Assembly (NCBI GenBank): GCA_039808325.1
Contig: JBDHSU010000030.1
Span: 1 to 32,117, forward strand
DNA length: 32,117 bases
Direction of reading: 5' to 3'
Source: JAFKKS01 sp039808325
Lineage (GTDB): Bacteria; Pseudomonadota; Alphaproteobacteria; Rhizobiales; Xanthobacteraceae
Within the stretch, counting starts at the first letter, position 1, and each line of letters opens with the position of its first letter. Below the pieces are notes generated by a model. The model was not told the origin of the DNA. It did no database searches and saw only the letters and a list, made by a program, of their open reading frames with translations. A program made the translations under genes and the position numbers. Of the stretch, positions 23,689-32,117 are shown one piece after another.

Positions 23689-23820
23689 AGTTTTTTGAGA
23701 GCGCGATGCAGGATGGCTTTCCCAACGGCATCCCGGCTTGTGTGGAGGGCGTTTAAGGATTAACCCAGCGACGGCTGCGGTTCGGCAGCGTCTCATCCAT
23801 CTTCGAAGGTTTTTCCTCGC

Positions 23821-24786
23821 ATGGCACGCAAAAAGGTTGCCTTGATCGGCGCAGGCCAGATCGGCGGTACGCTGGCACATCTCGTGGGGCTCAAGGAGCT
23901 CGGCGACGTTGTGATGTTCGACATCGCGGAAGGCATTCCGCAGGGCAAATCGCTCGATTTGGCGGAGTCTTCGCCTGTCAACGGCTTCGACGCCCGCTTC
24001 TCCGGCACCAACACATACGACGCGATCGAAGGTGCCGACGTGTGCATCGTCACCGCCGGCGTGCCGCGCAAGCCAGGCATGAGCCGCGACGATCTCATCG
24101 GCATCAACCTCAAGGTCATGGAGCAGGTCGGCGCCGGCATCCGCAAATATGCGCCGAACGCCTTCGTCATCTGCATCACCAATCCGCTCGACGCGATGGT
24201 GTGGGCGCTGCAGAAGTCGAGCGGCCTCAACAAGCACATGGTCGTCGGCATGGCCGGCGTGCTCGACTCGGCGCGCTTCCGCTACTTCCTCGCCGACGAA
24301 TTCAACGTCTCGGTCGAGGATGTCACCGCCTTCGTTCTCGGCGGCCACGGCGACGACATGGTGCCGCTGGTGCGCTATTCGACCGTCGCCGGCATTCCGC
24401 TGCCCGACCTCGTGAAGATGGGCTGGACCAGCCAGGCGCGCATCGACGCGATCGTCGACCGCACGCGTAAGGGCGGCGGCGAGATCGTCAACCTGCTCAA
24501 GTCCGGCTCGGCCTTCTATGCGCCGGCGGCGTCGGCCATCGCGATGGCCGAGAGCTACCTCAAGGACAAGAAGCGCGTGCTGCCTTGCGCCGCCTATCTC
24601 AACGGCGAATACGGCGTGCGCGATCTCTATCTCGGCGTCCCGGTGGTGATCGGCGCCAAGGGCGTCGAGCGCGTCGTGCAGATCGAGCTCTCGCGTGCCG
24701 AGCAGGAGATGCTGACGAAGTCGGTCGGCTCGGTGCAGACGCTCGTCGACGCGTGCAAGAAAATCGCGCCGGACCTGGCGAAGTGA
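23821..24786 (+). CDS. mdh: Malate dehydrogenase (NAD-dependent)
   Basis: The 321-aa protein has the NAD-binding LIGAGQIGGTLAH at the N-terminus, the substrate loop VPRKPGMSRDDL (Arg83, Arg89), ITNPLDAMVW, Arg152 in DSARFRYFLA, and the catalytic His176 in LGGHGDDMVP. This is the LDH-like MDH type of alphaproteobacteria. It oxidises malate to oxaloacetate in the TCA cycle. It heads the mdh-suc group, although a family B repeat separates it from sucC. Confidence 0.97.
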   Translation: MARKKVALIGAGQIGGTLAHLVGLKELGDVVMFDIAEGIPQGKSLDLAESSPVNGFDARFSGTNTYDAIEGADVCIVTAGVPRKPGMSRDDLIGINLKVMEQVGAGIRKYAPNAFVICITNPLDAMVWALQKSSGLNKHMVVGMAGVLDSARFRYFLADEFNVSVEDVTAFVLGGHGDDMVPLVRYSTVAGIPLPDLVKMGWTSQARIDAIVDRTRKGGGEIVNLLKSGSAFYAPAASAIAMAESYLKDKKRVLPCAAYLNGEYGVRDLYLGVPVVIGAKGVERVVQIELSRAEQEMLTKSVGSVQTLVDACKKIAPDLAK

Positions 24787-24906
24787 ATGAGCTTGATGCT
24801 TGGAGCCCGTTTCCCGGGCGCGGCGCAGCGCGAAGCGGTGCGATGCAGACCCGGGAACCCGGTGTTCCGGAAGACGACCAGGGTCCCGCATCTGCAACGC
24901 GGCGCC

Positions 24907-25023
24907 TAGAGCGGGATGAGGAAAAGTGTGGAGCGGTTTTCCGCCCGCATCCCGCTCCAAATATTGAGTATCGATCACGTTCATGATTTTGGATCGATTC
25001 GATCCAAAATCATCGTGATCTAG
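24907..25023 (+). repeat. Bipartite palindromic repeat, family B, copy 4
   Basis: A full copy from TAGAGCGGGATGAGG to ATCGTGATCTAG lies between mdh and sucC, about 38 bases before the sucC start. It is very close in sequence to the copies at 11272 and 14258. Its hairpins may set transcript ends between mdh and sucCD (inference). Confidence 0.9.
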
Positions 25024-25060
25024 GCGCTGCATCGCGTGCGGGACACGAGAGGGCGGAAGC

Positions 25061-26230
25061 ATGAACATCCACGAATACCAGGCGAAGGCGGTGCTGCGCG
25101 AATTCGGCGTGCCGGTGCCGCGCGGCGTTCCCGCGCTGTCGCAGGAAGAAGTGGCGAAGGCGGCGAATGAGCTCGGCGGCCCGGTCTGGGTGGTGAAGGC
25201 GCAGATCCACGCGGGCGGCCGCGGCAAGGCGGGCGGCGTCAAAGTCGTGAAGTCGATCGGCGATGTCGAGAAAGAGGCGAAGCGCCTGCTCGGCTCGACC
25301 CTGGTGACGCATCAGACCGGCCCCGCCGGCCGCAAGGTGCGCCGCCTCTACATCGAGGAAGGCTCGGCGATCGATCGCGAGTTCTACCTCTCGATGCTGG
25401 TCGATCGCGGAACCTCGCGCGTCGCCATCGTCGTGTCGCGCGAAGGCGGCATGGACATCGAGGAAGTCGCGGCGAAGACGCCGGAGAGAGTGCATACGCT
25501 TACCGTCGATCCGGTGACCGGCGTGTCGCCGTTCCACGCGCGCCTCATTTCGGAAGTGCTCGGCCTCGACGCCGACTTGCAGAAGCAGATGGTCGGCCTT
25601 CTCTCGCGGCTCTACAAAGCCTTCGTCGAGAAGGACATGAGCATGCTGGAGATCAACCCGCTCGTCGTCACCAAGGAGGACAAGCTCCTCTGCCTCGACG
25701 CCAAGGTCGGCTTCGACGACAACGCGCTCTATCGCCACGCCGACATCGTCGCGCTGCGCGACCTCAACGAAGAGGACGAGAAGGAAGTCGAGGCCTCGAG
25801 GTACGACCTCAACTATGTCGCCCTCGACGGCACCATCGGCTGCATGGTCAACGGCGCCGGCCTCGCCATGGCGACGATGGACATCATCAAGCTCTACGGC
25901 GAGGAGCCGGCGAACTTCCTCGATGTCGGCGGCGGCGCCAGCAAGGAGAAGGTCGCGGCGGCGTTCAAGATCATCACCGCCGATCCCAAGGTGAAGGGCA
26001 TCCTCGTCAACATCTTCGGCGGCATCATGAAATGCGACGTCATCGCCGAAGGCGTGGTCGCGGCGGTGAAGGACGTCGGCCTGCGCGTGCCGCTGGTCGT
26101 GCGCCTTGAAGGCACCAATGTCGAGAAGGGCAAGCAGATCATCAACGAGTCGAAGCTCAATGTGATCTCCGCCGACGACCTCGACGACGCGGCGCAGAAA
26201 ATCGTCAAAGCGGTGAAGAAGGCGGCCTGA
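25061..26230 (+). CDS. sucC: Succinyl-CoA ligase (ADP-forming) subunit beta
   Basis: The 389-aa protein begins MNIHEYQAKAVLREFGVPVP and contains the ATP-grasp parts WVVKAQIHAGGRGKAGGVK, MSMLEINPLVVT and DAKVGFDDNALYRH. Its CoA-ligase C-terminal part includes NFLDVGGGASKEKV and LVNIFGGIMKCDVIAEG. With SucD it converts succinyl-CoA to succinate with ATP or GTP formation. The RBS is GGAAGC before the ATG. The stop overlaps the sucD start (TGATG), so the two are translationally coupled. Confidence 0.98.
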   Translation: MNIHEYQAKAVLREFGVPVPRGVPALSQEEVAKAANELGGPVWVVKAQIHAGGRGKAGGVKVVKSIGDVEKEAKRLLGSTLVTHQTGPAGRKVRRLYIEEGSAIDREFYLSMLVDRGTSRVAIVVSREGGMDIEEVAAKTPERVHTLTVDPVTGVSPFHARLISEVLGLDADLQKQMVGLLSRLYKAFVEKDMSMLEINPLVVTKEDKLLCLDAKVGFDDNALYRHADIVALRDLNEEDEKEVEASRYDLNYVALDGTIGCMVNGAGLAMATMDIIKLYGEEPANFLDVGGGASKEKVAAAFKIITADPKVKGILVNIFGGIMKCDVIAEGVVAAVKDVGLRVPLVVRLEGTNVEKGKQIINESKLNVISADDLDDAAQKIVKAVKKAA

Positions 26231-27120
26231 TGTCCATCCTGATCGACGCGAACACCAAGGTCATCTGCCAGGGCTTCACCGGCAAGAACGGCACCTTCCA
26301 TTCGGAAGCCGCGATCGCCTACGGCACCAAGATGGTCGGCGGCACGTCGCCCGGCAAAGGCGGCACCATGCATCTCGGCCTGCCGGTGTTCGACACCGTC
26401 GCGCAGGCGCGTGAGGAGACGGACTGCGACGCGAGCGTCATCTACGTGCCGCCGCCCGGCGCCGCCGACGCCATCCTCGAGGCGATCGACGCCGAGATCC
26501 CGCTGATCATCTGCATCACGGAGGGGATTCCGGTCGCCGACATGGTGAAGGTGAAGCGGGCGCTCTGCGGCTCGAAGTCGCGCCTCGTCGGCCCGAACTG
26601 CCCGGGCGTGATGACGGCCGGCGCCTGCAAGATCGGCATCATGCCGGGCAACATCTTCAAGCCCGGCAAGGTCGGCATCGTTTCGCGCTCCGGCACGCTC
26701 ACCTATGAGGCCGTGTTCCAGACCACGCAGGAGGGCCTCGGCCAGACGTCCGCCGTGGGCATCGGCGGCGACCCGGTGAAGGGTATGGACTTCATCGAGG
26801 TCCTGGAGATGTTCCTGGCCGACAAGCAGACGGAAGCGATCGTCATGATCGGCGAGATCGGCGGCGCCTCCGAGGAGGACGCGGCCCAGTTCATCAAGGA
26901 CGAGGCGAAGAAGGGCCGCAAGAAACCCATGGTCGGTTTCATCGCCGGCGTCACCGCTCCCCCGGGCCGCCGCATGGGACATGCCGGCGCGATCATTTCC
27001 GGTGGCAAGGGCGATGCCGGCTCGAAAACGGCCGCGATGGAGGCCGCCGGCATCAAAGTCTCGCCGTCCCCGGCGCGGCTGGGCAAGACCCTGGTCGAGG
27101 TCTTGAAATCCACGTCCTGA
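26230..27120 (+). CDS. sucD: Succinyl-CoA ligase (ADP-forming) subunit alpha
   Basis: The 296-aa protein has the CoA-binding VICQGFTGKNGTFHSEAAIA near the N-terminus, VGPNCPGVMTAG and SRSGTLTYEAV. The phosphorylated active-site His251 lies in RMGHAGAIISGGKG. The length is typical. Its stop codon falls in a 14-bp tandem repeat (27114-27143) that spills into the 3' untranslated region. Confidence 0.98.
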   Translation: MSILIDANTKVICQGFTGKNGTFHSEAAIAYGTKMVGGTSPGKGGTMHLGLPVFDTVAQAREETDCDASVIYVPPPGAADAILEAIDAEIPLIICITEGIPVADMVKVKRALCGSKSRLVGPNCPGVMTAGACKIGIMPGNIFKPGKVGIVSRSGTLTYEAVFQTTQEGLGQTSAVGIGGDPVKGMDFIEVLEMFLADKQTEAIVMIGEIGGASEEDAAQFIKDEAKKGRKKPMVGFIAGVTAPPGRRMGHAGAIISGGKGDAGSKTAAMEAAGIKVSPSPARLGKTLVEVLKSTS

Positions 27121-27143
27121 ACTCGAAGTCCTGAACTCGAAGT
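27114..27143 (+). repeat. 14-bp tandem repeat at the sucD stop codon
   Basis: GTCCTGAACTCGAA occurs twice in tandem, followed by GT. The first copy contains the sucD TGA; the second is outside the gene and carries another TGA. Confidence 0.85.
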
Positions 27144-27204
27144 TCACTCCTTCGGCTTTACACGCCTTACACGCGTCTTAAATAAATGCTGTAAGAGCAA
27201 GGGT

Positions 27205-27224
27205 AGCCCGCACGGCGGGCTTTA
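27205..27224 (+). terminator. Hairpin between sucD and sucA
   Basis: AGCCCGC and GCGGGCT pair with an ACG loop, followed by TTAT. The T run is weak, so it may attenuate rather than end transcription into sucA 50 bases downstream. Confidence 0.4.
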
Positions 27225-27273
27225 TCCCGATTCGGGCGGCGGCCGGACGCCGCGCCGTCAGCCAGGATTGACG

Positions 27274-30231
27274 ATGTCTCGCCAGGATACCAACGCGGCT
27301 TTCGCCCTCACGTCGTTCCTCGACGGGGGCAATGCCCGCTATGTCGAAGACCTGTACGCCCGTTACGCCAAGGACCCGAACTCGGTCGACGGCCAATGGC
27401 AGGCCTTCTTCAAGAGCCTCAAGGACGACAGCGCGCGCGTGCGCGAGGAGGCGGACGGCCCCTCCTGGAAGCGCGGCGATTGGCCGCTGCCCGCCCGGGA
27501 TGAACTGACCGCCGCGCTCGACAGCGACTGGCGGGGGCTGGAAAAGAGCACCGGCGACAAGATCAAGGCGAAGGCGCAGGGCGCCGGTGTCGCGTTGAGC
27601 AATGCCGACGTGCTGCACGCGGCGCGCGACTCGGTGCGCGCCATCATGCTGATCCGCGCCTACCGCATGCGCGGCCATCTGCACGCCAACCTCGATCCGC
27701 TGGGTATGACGGTGCAGCCGCCCGATGTCGAGCTCGATCCCAGTTCTTATGGCTTCACCGACGTCGATCTCGACCGCAGGATCTTCATCGACAACGTGCT
27801 CGGCCTCGAATTCGCGACGATCCATGAAATCGTCGCGATCCTGAAGCGGACCTACTGCCAGACGCTCGGCGTCGAGTTCATGCACATCTCCTGCCCCGAG
27901 CAGAAGGCCTGGATTCAGGAGCGCATCGAGGGCCCCGACAAGGAGATCACCTTCACGCCGGAGGGCAAGCGCGCCATCCTCAAGAAGCTCGTCGAGGCGG
28001 AAGGCTTCGAGAAGTTCTGCGACGTGAAGTTCACCGGCACCAAGCGCTTCGGCCTCGACGGCGGCGAGGCGATGATCCCGGCGCTCGAGCAGATCATCAA
28101 GCGCGGCGGCGCGCTCGGCGTGAAGGACATCATCCTCGGCATGTCGCATCGCGGGCGCCTCAACGTGCTGGCGCAGGTGCTGGGCAAGCCGCACCGCGTC
28201 ATCTTCCACGAGTTCAAGGGCGGTTCCGCATCGCCCGACGACGTCGAGGGCTCCGGCGACGTCAAGTATCACCTCGGCGCGTCGTCGGACCGCGAGTTCG
28301 ACGACAATCGCGTTCACCTCTCGCTGACCGCCAATCCCTCGCATCTCGAGATCGTCGATCCCGTGGTGCTCGGCAAGGCGCGCGCCAAGCAGGATCAGCA
28401 CCACTGCACGCCGGACGATCGTACGGCGGTGATGCCGCTGCTCATCCACGGCGATGCGGCGTTCGCGGGCCAGGGCGTGGTGGCGGAATGTTTCGGTCTC
28501 TCCGGCCTGCGCGGCCATCGCACCGGCGGCTCGGTGCACTTCATCGTCAACAATCAGATCGGCTTCACCACCTATCCGCTCTACAGCCGGTCGTCGCCCT
28601 ATCCGTCCGATGTCGCGAAGATGATCGAGGCGCCGATCTTCCACGTGAACGGCGACGATCCGGAAGCGGTGACGTTCGCGGCGAAGATCGCGACCGAGTT
28701 CCGGCAGAAATTCCAGAAGCCCGTCGTCATCGACATGTTCTGCTATCGCCGGCACGGCCACAACGAGGGCGACGAGCCGTCGTTCACGCAGCCGCTGATG
28801 TACAAGGTGATCCGCTCGCATCCGACCGCGGTCGAGATCTACGGCAAGAAGCTGGTCGCGGAAGGCGTCGTGACGCAAGCCGATGTCGAGGCGATGCAGG
28901 CGGAATGGCGCGCGCATCTCGACGAGGAGCTGGAAGCGGTGCAGAGCTTCCGTCCGAACAAGGCGGACTGGCTCGACGGGCGCTGGTCCGACGTCAAGAT
29001 CGCGCACGGTTTCGACGATCCGCGCCGCGGCAACACCGGCGTCGCGCTCGAACGGCTGAAGAAGATCGGCGAAAAGATCACCGCCGTTCCGGAGGGCTTC
29101 CACCTCCACCGCACCATCCAGCGTTTTCTCGAAGCGCGCCGCAAGACGATCGAGAGCGGCGAGGGCCTCGATTGGTCGACGGCCGAGGCGCTCGCCTTCT
29201 GCACGCTGCTGCAGGACGGGCACCGTGTGCGCCTATCGGGCCAGGACAGCGAGCGCGGCACCTTCTCGCAGCGGCATTCGGTGCTGGTCGACCAGGAGAA
29301 CGAGGACCGCTACACGCCGTTCAATCATCTTGGCGGCGATCAGGCGCGTTTCGAAGTCATCAACTCGATGCTGTCGGAGGAGGCCGTTCTCGGCTTCGAA
29401 TACGGCTATTCGCTCGCCGAGCCGGATGCGCTGACCCTGTGGGAGGCGCAGTTCGGTGACTTCGCCAACGGCGCGCAGGTCGTGTTCGACCAGTTCATCT
29501 CCTCGGGCGAACGCAAATGGCTGCGCATGTCCGGCCTCGTCTGCCTGTTGCCGCATGGCTATGAAGGGCAGGGGCCGGAGCACTCCTCGGCGCGGCTCGA
29601 GCGCTACCTGCAGATGTGCGCGGAAGACAACATGCAGGTCGCGAACTGCACCACGCCGGCGAACTACTTCCACATCCTGCGCCGGCAGTTGCGCCGCGAA
29701 ATCCGCAAGCCGCTCATCCTGATGACGCCGAAGTCGCTGCTGCGCCACAAGCGCGCGGTGTCCTCGCTCGCGGAGCTCGGTCCCGATACGTCGTTCCACC
29801 GTCTGTTGTGGGACGATGCGCAACTGCTCGACGGCGAGAAGATCAGGCTCGTGCCCGACGAGAAGATCCGTCGCGTCGTTCTGTGCACCGGCAAGGTCTA
29901 TTACGACCTCTACGAGGAGCGCGAGAAGCGCGGCATCGACGACATCTATCTGCTGCGCGTCGAGCAGCTCTTCCCGTTCCCGACCAAGGCGCTGGTGGCG
30001 GAGCTTACGCGCTTCAAGCAGGCCGAGATCGTCTGGTGCCAGGAGGAGCCGCGCAACATGGGCGCGTGGTTCTTCGTCGATCCGTTCATCGAATGGGTGC
30101 TCAACAACATCCAGGCCGAACACCGTGTTCCGCGCTACGCCGGACGACCGGCTTCGGCGTCGACGGCGGTCGGTCAGATGTCGAAGCATCTTGCGCAACT
30201 CAAGACGTTCCTCGACGAAGCATTGGGATAG
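27274..30231 (+). CDS. sucA: 2-Oxoglutarate dehydrogenase E1 component
   Basis: The 985-aa protein starts MSRQDTNAAFALTSFLDGGN with the E1o N-terminal segment YVEDLYARYAKDPNSVDGQW. It then has the thiamine-diphosphate parts GMSHRGRLNVLAQVLGKP, GDAAFAGQGVVAECF and IVNNQIGFTT, the transketolase-like domain (GQDSERGTFSQRH, then GFEYGYSLAEPDALTLWEAQ), and the C-terminal WCQEEPRNMGAWFFV. It decarboxylates 2-oxoglutarate and transfers succinyl to the lipoyl group of SucB. Length is normal. The ATG at 27274 is preferred over a TTG two codons earlier. Confidence 0.98.
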   Translation: MSRQDTNAAFALTSFLDGGNARYVEDLYARYAKDPNSVDGQWQAFFKSLKDDSARVREEADGPSWKRGDWPLPARDELTAALDSDWRGLEKSTGDKIKAKAQGAGVALSNADVLHAARDSVRAIMLIRAYRMRGHLHANLDPLGMTVQPPDVELDPSSYGFTDVDLDRRIFIDNVLGLEFATIHEIVAILKRTYCQTLGVEFMHISCPEQKAWIQERIEGPDKEITFTPEGKRAILKKLVEAEGFEKFCDVKFTGTKRFGLDGGEAMIPALEQIIKRGGALGVKDIILGMSHRGRLNVLAQVLGKPHRVIFHEFKGGSASPDDVEGSGDVKYHLGASSDREFDDNRVHLSLTANPSHLEIVDPVVLGKARAKQDQHHCTPDDRTAVMPLLIHGDAAFAGQGVVAECFGLSGLRGHRTGGSVHFIVNNQIGFTTYPLYSRSSPYPSDVAKMIEAPIFHVNGDDPEAVTFAAKIATEFRQKFQKPVVIDMFCYRRHGHNEGDEPSFTQPLMYKVIRSHPTAVEIYGKKLVAEGVVTQADVEAMQAEWRAHLDEELEAVQSFRPNKADWLDGRWSDVKIAHGFDDPRRGNTGVALERLKKIGEKITAVPEGFHLHRTIQRFLEARRKTIESGEGLDWSTAEALAFCTLLQDGHRVRLSGQDSERGTFSQRHSVLVDQENEDRYTPFNHLGGDQARFEVINSMLSEEAVLGFEYGYSLAEPDALTLWEAQFGDFANGAQVVFDQFISSGERKWLRMSGLVCLLPHGYEGQGPEHSSARLERYLQMCAEDNMQVANCTTPANYFHILRRQLRREIRKPLILMTPKSLLRHKRAVSSLAELGPDTSFHRLLWDDAQLLDGEKIRLVPDEKIRRVVLCTGKVYYDLYEEREKRGIDDIYLLRVEQLFPFPTKALVAELTRFKQAEIVWCQEEPRNMGAWFFVDPFIEWVLNNIQAEHRVPRYAGRPASASTAVGQMSKHLAQLKTFLDEALG

Positions 30232-30239
30232 TTTATTTC

Positions 30240-30342
30240 TGCCGTCGTCCTGAGGCGGCCGCGAAGCGGCCCTCGAAGGATGGCGACACAGCACGTGCCC
30301 TTCGAGGCTCGGCACTCCGTGCCTCGCACCTCAGGGTGACGA
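30240..30342. repeat. Palindromic intergenic repeat, family A, copy 3
   Basis: GCCGTCGTCCTGAGGCGGCC to CGCACCTCAGGGTGACG, with CCCTCGAAGG and CCCTTCGAGG arms inside. It fills most of the sucA-sucB gap and could form a stabilising or processing hairpin in the transcript. Confidence 0.8.
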
Positions 30343-30370
30343 TTGAGAATATGGATAGGCAGGAAGCAGC

Positions 30371-31645
30371 ATGACTGAAATTCGTGTTCCGACACTGGGT
30401 GAGTCCGTTACCGAGGCGACGATCGGCAAGTGGTTCAAGAAGGCGGGCGATGCGGTCGCGGTGGACGAGCCGCTGGTCGAACTCGAAACCGACAAGGTGA
30501 CGATCGAGGTGCCGGCGCCGGCCGCGGGCACGCTCGCCGACATCGTCGCGAAGGATGGTGAGACGGTCGCGGTCGGCGCGCTGCTGGGCCAGATCACCGA
30601 GGGGGCGGGCGGCGCCAAGTCTACGGCCAACAAGCCGGCCGCGAAATCGGACGCGCCGAAGCCCACCGGCAAGCCGGAACAGAAGTCGTCGACCACGGCG
30701 CCCATCGCCGCCGGCCCCGAGGAGGTGAAGCCCCGCGCCGCGGATGTGCCGGAAGCGCCGTCGGTGCGCCGCCTCTCCACCGAGAGCGGCGTCGATTCTT
30801 CGACCGTGCCGGGAAGCGGCAAGGACGGCCGCGTCACCAAGGGCGACATGCTCGCGGCGATCGAGAAGGCGGCGGCGCAGCCGACGCCGGTCGCGCAGCC
30901 CGCCGCCGCGATCCAGGTGCGTACGCCCTCGCCGGCGGACGACGCCGCGCGCGAGGAGCGCGTGCGCATGACGCGGCTGCGCCAGACCATCGCCAAGCGC
31001 CTGAAGGACGCGCAGAACACCGCCGCGATGCTGACGACCTTCAACGAGGTCGACATGACCGCGGTGATGGCGATGCGCAACCGCTATAAGGACATGTTCG
31101 AGAGGAAGCACGGCGTGAAGCTCGGCTTCATGGGCTTCTTCGTGCGCGCCTGCGTGCAGGCGCTGAAGGAAGTGCCGGCCGTCAACGCCGAGATCGACGG
31201 CACCGATCTCATCTACAAGAACTACTATCATATCGGCGTCGCGGTCGGCACCGAGAAGGGCCTCGTCGTGCCGGTGGTGCGCGACTGCGATCAGAAGTCG
31301 CTCGCTCAGATCGAGAAGGACATCACCGACTTCGGCCGCCGCGCGCGTGACGGCCAGCTCAAGATCGACGAGATGCAGGGCGGCACGTTCACCATCTCGA
31401 ACGGCGGTGTTTACGGCTCGCTGATGTCGACGCCGATCCTCAACGCGCCGCAGTCCGGCATCCTCGGCATGCACAAGATCCAGGAGCGTCCGATGGTCGT
31501 CGGCGGCAAGATCGAGGCGCGGCCGATGATGTATCTCGCGCTCTCCTACGACCACCGCATCGTCGACGGCCGCGAGGCCGTGACGTTCCTGGTGCGTGTG
31601 AAGGACGTGCTGGAGGATCCGGAGCGGCTGGTGCTGGATTTGTGA
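30371..31645 (+). CDS. sucB: 2-Oxoglutarate dehydrogenase E2 component (dihydrolipoyl succinyltransferase)
   Basis: The 424-aa protein begins with a lipoyl domain (ELETDKVTIEVPAPAAGTL, lipoyl Lys42). A Pro/Ala/Lys linker leads to a peripheral-subunit-binding domain (SVRRLSTESGVDSSTVPGSG, about 131-150, then KDGRVTKGD) and the acyltransferase domain ending SYDHRIVDGREAVTFLVR, with catalytic His395 and Asp399. One lipoyl domain is usual for SucB. It forms the core of the complex with SucA and Lpd. AGGAAG precedes the ATG. Confidence 0.98.
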   Translation: MTEIRVPTLGESVTEATIGKWFKKAGDAVAVDEPLVELETDKVTIEVPAPAAGTLADIVAKDGETVAVGALLGQITEGAGGAKSTANKPAAKSDAPKPTGKPEQKSSTTAPIAAGPEEVKPRAADVPEAPSVRRLSTESGVDSSTVPGSGKDGRVTKGDMLAAIEKAAAQPTPVAQPAAAIQVRTPSPADDAAREERVRMTRLRQTIAKRLKDAQNTAAMLTTFNEVDMTAVMAMRNRYKDMFERKHGVKLGFMGFFVRACVQALKEVPAVNAEIDGTDLIYKNYYHIGVAVGTEKGLVVPVVRDCDQKSLAQIEKDITDFGRRARDGQLKIDEMQGGTFTISNGGVYGSLMSTPILNAPQSGILGMHKIQERPMVVGGKIEARPMMYLALSYDHRIVDGREAVTFLVRVKDVLEDPERLVLDL

Positions 31646-31735
31646 GTTTTCATGGCCAGGCTAGCCATTATCGAGGCTGTGAAACTCTTTGCTTGGAAGT
31701 CGGCGCAAAGCTCACAGGCCGGTCGGAGACCTGTC

Positions 31736-32008
31736 ATGAAAGCTAAGAAGCTATCGCGCATTGCGAATGCCGAGCCGGTCATTCACGGCGTCCTCAAGCT
31801 GAAGTTCACGGACGGCTACGAAGGTGTCGTCGATCTCCGGCCGCTCATTGCGCGTGGGCGTATTTTTTCGTGGCTGCAAAAAGAGAAGAATTTTCAGAAG
31901 ATGCAGCTCGAAGAATATGGTCATCATGTTTATTGGGTCGACAGCAAAGGTCAGGAAATCGATCTCGGCGCGGAAGGCCTTCGGCGTGACGCGGAAAAGC
32001 AAGTCTAG
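31736..32008 (+). CDS. DUF2442-like small protein between sucB and lpdA
   Basis: The 90-aa product contains HGVLKLKFTDGYEGVVDLRP, then RGRIFSWLQKEKNFQKMQLE and YWVDSKGQEIDLGAEGLRRD, the pattern of DUF2442 proteins. These are small beta-rich proteins, some encoded next to DUF4160 partners in toxin-antitoxin-like pairs; no DUF4160 gene is seen here. The ATG at 31736 has GGAG upstream, and an in-frame ATG at 31652 lacks an RBS. Runs such as ATTTTTTCG and AAAAAGAGAAGAATTTT make it more AT-rich than the suc genes, suggesting later insertion. Confidence 0.7.
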   Translation: MKAKKLSRIANAEPVIHGVLKLKFTDGYEGVVDLRPLIARGRIFSWLQKEKNFQKMQLEEYGHHVYWVDSKGQEIDLGAEGLRRDAEKQV

Positions 32009-32040
32009 CTTCATTTGTTGATTGCAAGCTGAAGGAAGTC

Positions 32041-32117
32041 ATGTCCTACGATCTCATTGTCATCGGCACCGGCCCCGGCGGCTATGTCTGCGCCATCCGC
32101 GCGGCGCAGCTCGGCTT
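32041..32117 (+). CDS. lpdA: Dihydrolipoyl dehydrogenase (5' end only)
   Basis: The window ends after 25 codons: MSYDLIVIGTGPGGYVCAIR, then AAQLG. GTGPGGYVCAIRAAQLG is the FAD-binding start of E3 flavoproteins. AAGGAAG before the ATG is a good RBS. In this position it is expected to be the E3 component of 2-oxoglutarate dehydrogenase, which re-oxidises the lipoyl group of SucB with NAD. The active-site disulfide lies outside the window. Confidence 0.9.
   Translation, partial: MSYDLIVIGTGPGGYVCAIRAAQLG

Larger units (their letters stand above)
23173..23820. other. 648-bp intergenic region with a tandem duplication and the mdh promoter
   Basis: No gene is supported. About 23212-23390 and 23391-23530 are two copies of one block at a period of 179 bp. 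Each carries GTAGCCYGGATTGAGCGCAGCG and its partner arm CGCTGCGCTCAACACGGGCTAC. A GCCGCCTTGGCCGGAATGAC repeat end follows each copy, in the second after an insert of about 75 bp. The AT-rich patch at 23676-23696 is the probable mdh promoter. Confidence 0.6.

Noticed and set aside
27178..29223. Minus-strand ORF of about 680 codons opposite sucA
   Set aside because: Shadow of sucA without an RBS or family similarity.

Overview
The window reads as a chromosomal segment of a GC-rich alphaproteobacterium of the Rhizobiales (Hyphomicrobiales), probably close to Bradyrhizobiaceae/Xanthobacteraceae. This is an inference. It rests on the protein repertoire (endonuclease-type MutL, SorAB sulfite dehydrogenase, zapE, a linked sdh-mdh-suc TCA region), on an exact alphaproteobacterial LexA box (GTTC-N7-GTTC), and on dense palindromic intergenic repeats of a style I recall from Bradyrhizobium-like genomes. 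No rRNA, tRNA, CRISPR array, prophage or complete insertion sequence was seen.

Left part (1-8300): ribosome-rescue factor arfB; a DedA/YqaA-type membrane protein divergent from mutL; a brnT-brnA toxin-antitoxin locus whose toxin carries an in-frame TAG; a VOC-family protein; an SplB/PA0069-like radical SAM protein with an SOS box just upstream; a lipoprotein L,D-transpeptidase; and a small exported protein. Middle (8300-15300): a leftward sulfite-oxidation group (sulfite oxidase-like protein, sorA, sorB); a 1.1 kb gene-free stretch with two inverted copies of a 115-bp palindromic repeat around a compact multi-hairpin element; leuB; a two-TM coiled-coil protein; and a LysR regulator divergent from the sdh operon.

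Right part (15494 to the end) is mainly TCA cycle: sdhC-sdhD-sdhA-(FkbM methyltransferase)-sdhB; then two paralogous 97-aa exported proteins flanking a GNAT acetyltransferase; zapE; then mdh, sucC-sucD, sucA, sucB, a DUF2442-like ORF and the start of lpdA. Together these encode succinate dehydrogenase (complex II), malate dehydrogenase, succinyl-CoA ligase and the 2-oxoglutarate dehydrogenase complex. That is most of the path from 2-oxoglutarate to oxaloacetate; only fumarase is missing.

The least explained items are the multi-hairpin element at 11664-11870 (four adjacent hairpins with TCGCAA loops closed by a 20-bp perfect stem), the FkbM methyltransferase translationally coupled inside the sdh operon, the SOS box in front of the radical SAM gene, and the disrupted brnT next to an intact brnA.
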